This document shows, piece after piece, positions 4,883 through 7,575 of a DNA stretch of 7,575 nucleotides. The translations under genes and the position numbers were made by a program. The notes beneath the pieces were generated by a model. The model was not told the DNA's origin. It searched no databases and worked only from the letters and a program-made list of their open reading frames with translations. Position 1 is the first letter of the stretch. The number at the start of each line of letters is the position of its first letter. Origin of the DNA: Bacteroidota bacterium (GTDB lineage Bacteria > Bacteroidota > Ignavibacteria > Kapaibacteriales > Kapaibacteriaceae); the NCBI GenBank assembly GCA_003488525.1, contig DNLG01000083.1, forward strand, positions 1 to 7,575. The letters run 5' to 3'.

Positions 4883-6656
4883 CATCCTCTCTACACCACT
4901 GGAATCGATCCGTTTCGTCGTCGTCGACGTTGAGACGACCGGCGGGACACCGCGCGATCACCGCATGACGGAGATCGCGATGTGTGTTGTCGAAGACGAC
5001 GTGATCGTGCGACGTCACGAGTCTTTGATGAATCCGCATCTGCCGATCCCCGACTACATCCAGATGATGACGGGCATCACCAATGCGATGGTGGCCAGTG
5101 CCCCCGAAGAAGATGTCGCGATGCAGCCGGTCGTCGCCGAGCTGTATTCGGATGACCAAGTAGTGGTCTTCGTTGGACACAACGTGGGCTTCGACTGGAG
5201 TTTTGTGGAGGCGGCCATTGAGCGAATGGATGAGGTGCCGCCCGATATTCATAAGGTCTGTACGTGCCGCCTTTCGCGACGCCTGAGCACGGGGCTCGCC
5301 AAGCATAATCTCGGTGCCGTTGCTGAGCACTATGGTCATGTGATCTCGGCACGTCACCGCGCCATGGGCGACACGGAGGCCACAGCCCAGGTTCTGATCC
5401 GATTGATCGAGCGCGCCCGCACAGAGCACGAGGCAGCCACGCTGGAGGACCTGATTGCGCTGCAGCATGTTCAGCGTGCGGCCTCCAAGACCATGTCGGC
5501 TGCAGCCGCTAAACGACGCACAATGCTCGCCCCCTACTTGCGCGAGTTGCCGGAAGATCCCGGTGTTTACTACTTCCTGAACGCCAAGAAGCAGGTACTC
5601 TACGTGGGCAAGGCAAAGTCGCTGCGCTCGCGGGTGATGTCGTACTTCAACGACGCTCCATTGCATGGTCGCAGCGTGCAGAAGATGATCCGCTATGTGC
5701 GGCACGTCCGCTGGGAGGTTACCGGCACGGAGTTGGCGGCTATTCTGCTGGAGTCGCGGGAGATCAAGGAACGTCTCCCGCTGCATAACGTCACATCCCG
5801 CAAGTACCGAGCACCGGCATTCCTGAAGATCACGAACGAATCGTTCCCGCGTCTCGAACTTGCATCAAGTATCGAGTCCGACGGCGCCGAGTACTTTGGT
5901 CCGTTCCGCAGTCACCGCATGGCCGAGCGCATCCTGGACATGGTGGTGCGCGAGAACAAGCTTCGTACATGTGCCGGCGAGCTGCACCCGCATGCGGAGA
6001 TCCGGCCGTGCTTCGACTATCACATCAAGCGCTGCAACGGTCCGTGCGCGCTGCATCAGACCATTGATGATTACAACGAGTCCGTCGATGACGCCCGACG
6101 CTTCCTGAGCAATGTTGAGCAGGGGGCTGTGGGGCGCCTGCGCACGCAGATGGAGCTTGCCGCGGCAAACCTCGACTATGAACGTGCCGCAGTCTTGCGC
6201 GACGGAATCCGCGAGGTGGAGCGAGCGATGCTGCACGCATCGGATCGCCCCCTGGCCGTAACCGATACCAACGTGATGATCTTTGTGCCCGTTGGTGAGA
6301 AAAGCTCGACGATAGAGGTTTATGCGCTCAGGGCCGGGCGTCTGGCGTTCCAGCGAGAAGTGGGACTGAGGGCACCGAAGGATGGGATCATTGCCGAGCT
6401 GACACAGCTCTTTTCCGAACCCGCGCCAACGTCACGTTTTACCAGTCGCGAATTGAACGAACTGCAGATCATCACCGGGTGGCTGTATGGACGTCGCGAG
6501 CGTTCCCATACCTGCGTTGTGCATACTCCCGAACTTGTTGCAGATCATGTTCGTGCGGCCTTCGGTCAGTTCGTACAGGCCATGGCTGATGTTGCCCGTG
6601 CCGCTCCACCGAGCGAATACTCTCAGCTGACAGAGTATGATGACTTCGGTGCTTGA
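4872..6656 (+). CDS. Fused DEDDh exonuclease and GIY-YIG UvrC-like nuclease
   Basis: This encodes 594 residues from ATG 4872; an in-frame ATG at 4839 would add 11 unlikely residues. Residues 13-180 are a DnaQ-like 3'-5' exonuclease with all motifs: Asp19-x-Glu21 (DVETTG), HNVGFD with Asp108, and His162-x4-Asp167. Residues about 222-310 are a GIY-YIG endonuclease: GVYYF at 231, YVGKAK at 244, Arg252/Arg254, and Glu294 in ILLESREIKE. Four cysteines (367, 380, 388, 392) follow in the UvrC pattern RPCFDYHIKRCNGPC, where UvrC carries an iron-sulfur cluster. A UVR-like helical segment lies at about 423-455. The UvrC RNase H-like endonuclease and HhH domains are absent, so this is not UvrC itself but the DnaQ/Cho-type fusion known in Bacteroidota and Actinobacteria. 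It probably nicks damaged or branched DNA and resects from the nick; the role is inferred from domains. It overlaps mnmH by 20 bp. Its start is buried in a hairpin. Confidence 0.92.
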   Translation: MTSDILSTPLESIRFVVVDVETTGGTPRDHRMTEIAMCVVEDDVIVRRHESLMNPHLPIPDYIQMMTGITNAMVASAPEEDVAMQPVVAELYSDDQVVVFVGHNVGFDWSFVEAAIERMDEVPPDIHKVCTCRLSRRLSTGLAKHNLGAVAEHYGHVISARHRAMGDTEATAQVLIRLIERARTEHEAATLEDLIALQHVQRAASKTMSAAAAKRRTMLAPYLRELPEDPGVYYFLNAKKQVLYVGKAKSLRSRVMSYFNDAPLHGRSVQKMIRYVRHVRWEVTGTELAAILLESREIKERLPLHNVTSRKYRAPAFLKITNESFPRLELASSIESDGAEYFGPFRSHRMAERILDMVVRENKLRTCAGELHPHAEIRPCFDYHIKRCNGPCALHQTIDDYNESVDDARRFLSNVEQGAVGRLRTQMELAAANLDYERAAVLRDGIREVERAMLHASDRPLAVTDTNVMIFVPVGEKSSTIEVYALRAGRLAFQREVGLRAPKDGIIAELTQLFSEPAPTSRFTSRELNELQIITGWLYGRRERSHTCVVHTPELVADHVRAAFGQFVQAMADVARAAPPSEYSQLTEYDDFGA

Positions 6657-7566
6657 GAGTATCTACTCCGAGGAGTACGCCGTTGTAGACGTGCGCACTC
6701 CCGCAGAGTATGAGAAGGGTCACATCGTTGGTGCCGTAAACATCCCGTTGTTTACCAACGAAGAACGTGCCGACGTCGGTACGCGCTATGTGAAGCAGTC
6801 GCGCGAAGAGGCCATCCGACGTGGACTCGAACTGGTGGGCCCACGTCTTGCCGGCTACGTTGAGCAGGCTCGCAGTCTTGATAAGCCCCTTGTCGTGTAT
6901 TGCTGGAGAGGGGGCATGCGCAGTTCATCGATGAGCTGGCTCTTCTCCACGAGTGGCCTTGCATCGCAGACAATCCCGCGAGGGTACAAGGGCTTCCGCA
7001 AGGCCGCCGCAGAGCGTCTGGCCCTGCCGTGGCAGTGGCGGGTAGTGGCTGGCCCGACCGGTTCCGGCAAGACCTCGTTTCTTCGCACACTTGCCGAAGG
7101 GGGCGAGCAGGTCATCGACCTCGAAGGTCTTGCCAACCACAAAGGCTCATCCTTCGGCGGCATCATGCAGCCCGCGCAACCCACCACGGAACACATGATG
7201 AATCGCATACATCATGCGATGCATGGCTTCGACGTTTCGCGTCCGGTTTGGGTGGAGGACGAGAGTCGCACCATCGGGCGTGTGCACCTTCCCGAGACGA
7301 TGTTTGAATCGATGAGAGTTGCGCCGCGTCAGATTCTGGAAACGCCCCTTGAAATGCGCATCACAAATCTCGTTGCCGAGTACGGTCAGCTCCCCCTCGA
7401 CGAGCTCATCGCCGCCTTCGATCGCATCCGCGAAAAGCTCGGTGGCGATCGCACCAAGCGCGCCATCGAAGCCGTCCAGCTCGGCGATATGCACGCTGCC
7501 GTCGAGATCGCCCTGGATTACTACGACCGGACGTATGCATTTACGGCGAAGCGGTTTGAGGTGTGA
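6637..7566 (+). CDS. mnmH: tRNA 2-selenouridine synthase (MnmH/SelU)
   Basis: This 309-residue enzyme replaces the sulfur of 2-thiouridine at wobble position 34 of certain tRNAs with selenium, using selenophosphate and passing through an S-geranyl intermediate (known for the family). The N-terminal rhodanese domain (about 12-125) contains VDVRTPAEYEKGH and the catalytic loop YCWRGGMRS with Cys89. The C-terminal P-loop domain has Walker A GPTGSGKT (139-146), HKGSSFG (168-174) and the family signature VEDESRTIG (206-214). A late GGDRTKRAIEAVQLGD and LDYYDRTY near the end are also typical. It is somewhat shorter than E. coli SelU (about 364 residues) but appears complete. ATG 6637 is followed at once by ATG 6640, so the start may be either; both overlap the nuclease gene, implying translational coupling. 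The enzyme depends on SelD, which is not in this window. The stop codon is embedded in a heptad repeat. Confidence 0.95.
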   Translation: MMTSVLESIYSEEYAVVDVRTPAEYEKGHIVGAVNIPLFTNEERADVGTRYVKQSREEAIRRGLELVGPRLAGYVEQARSLDKPLVVYCWRGGMRSSSMSWLFSTSGLASQTIPRGYKGFRKAAAERLALPWQWRVVAGPTGSGKTSFLRTLAEGGEQVIDLEGLANHKGSSFGGIMQPAQPTTEHMMNRIHHAMHGFDVSRPVWVEDESRTIGRVHLPETMFESMRVAPRQILETPLEMRITNLVAEYGQLPLDELIAAFDRIREKLGGDRTKRAIEAVQLGDMHAAVEIALDYYDRTYAFTAKRFEV

Positions 7567-7575
7567 GGTGTGAGG
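7557..7575 (+). repeat. Heptad tandem repeat running off the right edge
   Basis: The sequence is perfectly periodic at seven bases from 7557 to the end (2.7 copies of TGAGGTG), and the mnmH stop TGA at 7564-7566 lies within it. Its full length cannot be seen. The reverse strand reads CTCACAC units, sharing a TCAC core with the heptads at 1395-1420. Confidence 0.55.

Noticed and set aside
4803..5786. Minus-strand frame of 327 codons opposite the nuclease gene
   Set aside because: It lies antisense to conserved exonuclease and GIY-YIG motifs, with low-complexity Arg/His-rich translation and no recognisable domain.
1..7575. CRISPR array, tRNA or rRNA gene, insertion sequence ends
   Set aside because: No regularly spaced direct repeats of CRISPR size, no cloverleaf or rRNA-like segment, and no transposase gene were seen on either strand.

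Overview
The window reads as a piece of a moderately GC-rich genome from the Bacteroidota/Chlorobiota (FCB) branch. Three things point there: a TonB-dependent outer-membrane receptor with an N-terminal carboxypeptidase-regulatory-like domain, a partner lipoprotein of a type I know mainly from Bacteroidota, and several starts without a clear Shine-Dalgarno sequence. A high-GC relative such as the Kapabacteria-type lineages would fit, but that is inference; no rRNA or other marker gene is present. All genes supported here lie on the + strand.

Layout. (1) 76-1348: a visibly AT-richer pair, encoding a putative lipoprotein with a Gly/Ala-rich C-terminal segment and, 37 bp later, a 109-residue small membrane protein. 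I recognise neither as a characterised protein; the arrangement suggests a membrane-active effector with its partner or immunity protein. (2) 1432-4806: a likely metal-uptake locus made of a secreted His-rich CxxC protein, a 783-residue TonB-dependent receptor, and a lipoprotein whose mature N-terminus is a His/Asp string. A cluster of GC-rich inverted repeats (1704-1771) separates the first two genes; the last two are tightly coupled, with the ribosome binding site overlapping the receptor stop codon. (3) 4819-7566: a fused DEDDh exonuclease/GIY-YIG (UvrC N-terminal-like) nuclease, followed with a 20-bp overlap by mnmH (selU), the tRNA 2-selenouridine synthase. The nuclease start codon lies inside a very strong imperfect hairpin (4819-4874) that also holds a possible 20-codon leader ORF.

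How the parts fit. Region 2 would bind a transition metal, probably zinc, copper or nickel, at the cell surface and bring it across the outer membrane using TonB energy. Region 3 joins a DNA repair/processing nuclease with a tRNA modification enzyme; overlap implies co-transcription rather than a shared pathway. Region 1 looks like an accessory insertion. Heptad tandem repeats occur just upstream of region 2 and across the mnmH stop codon at the right edge.

The best candidates for something undescribed are the 76-1348 pair, the His-rich metal locus, and the start-codon hairpin at 4819-4874.
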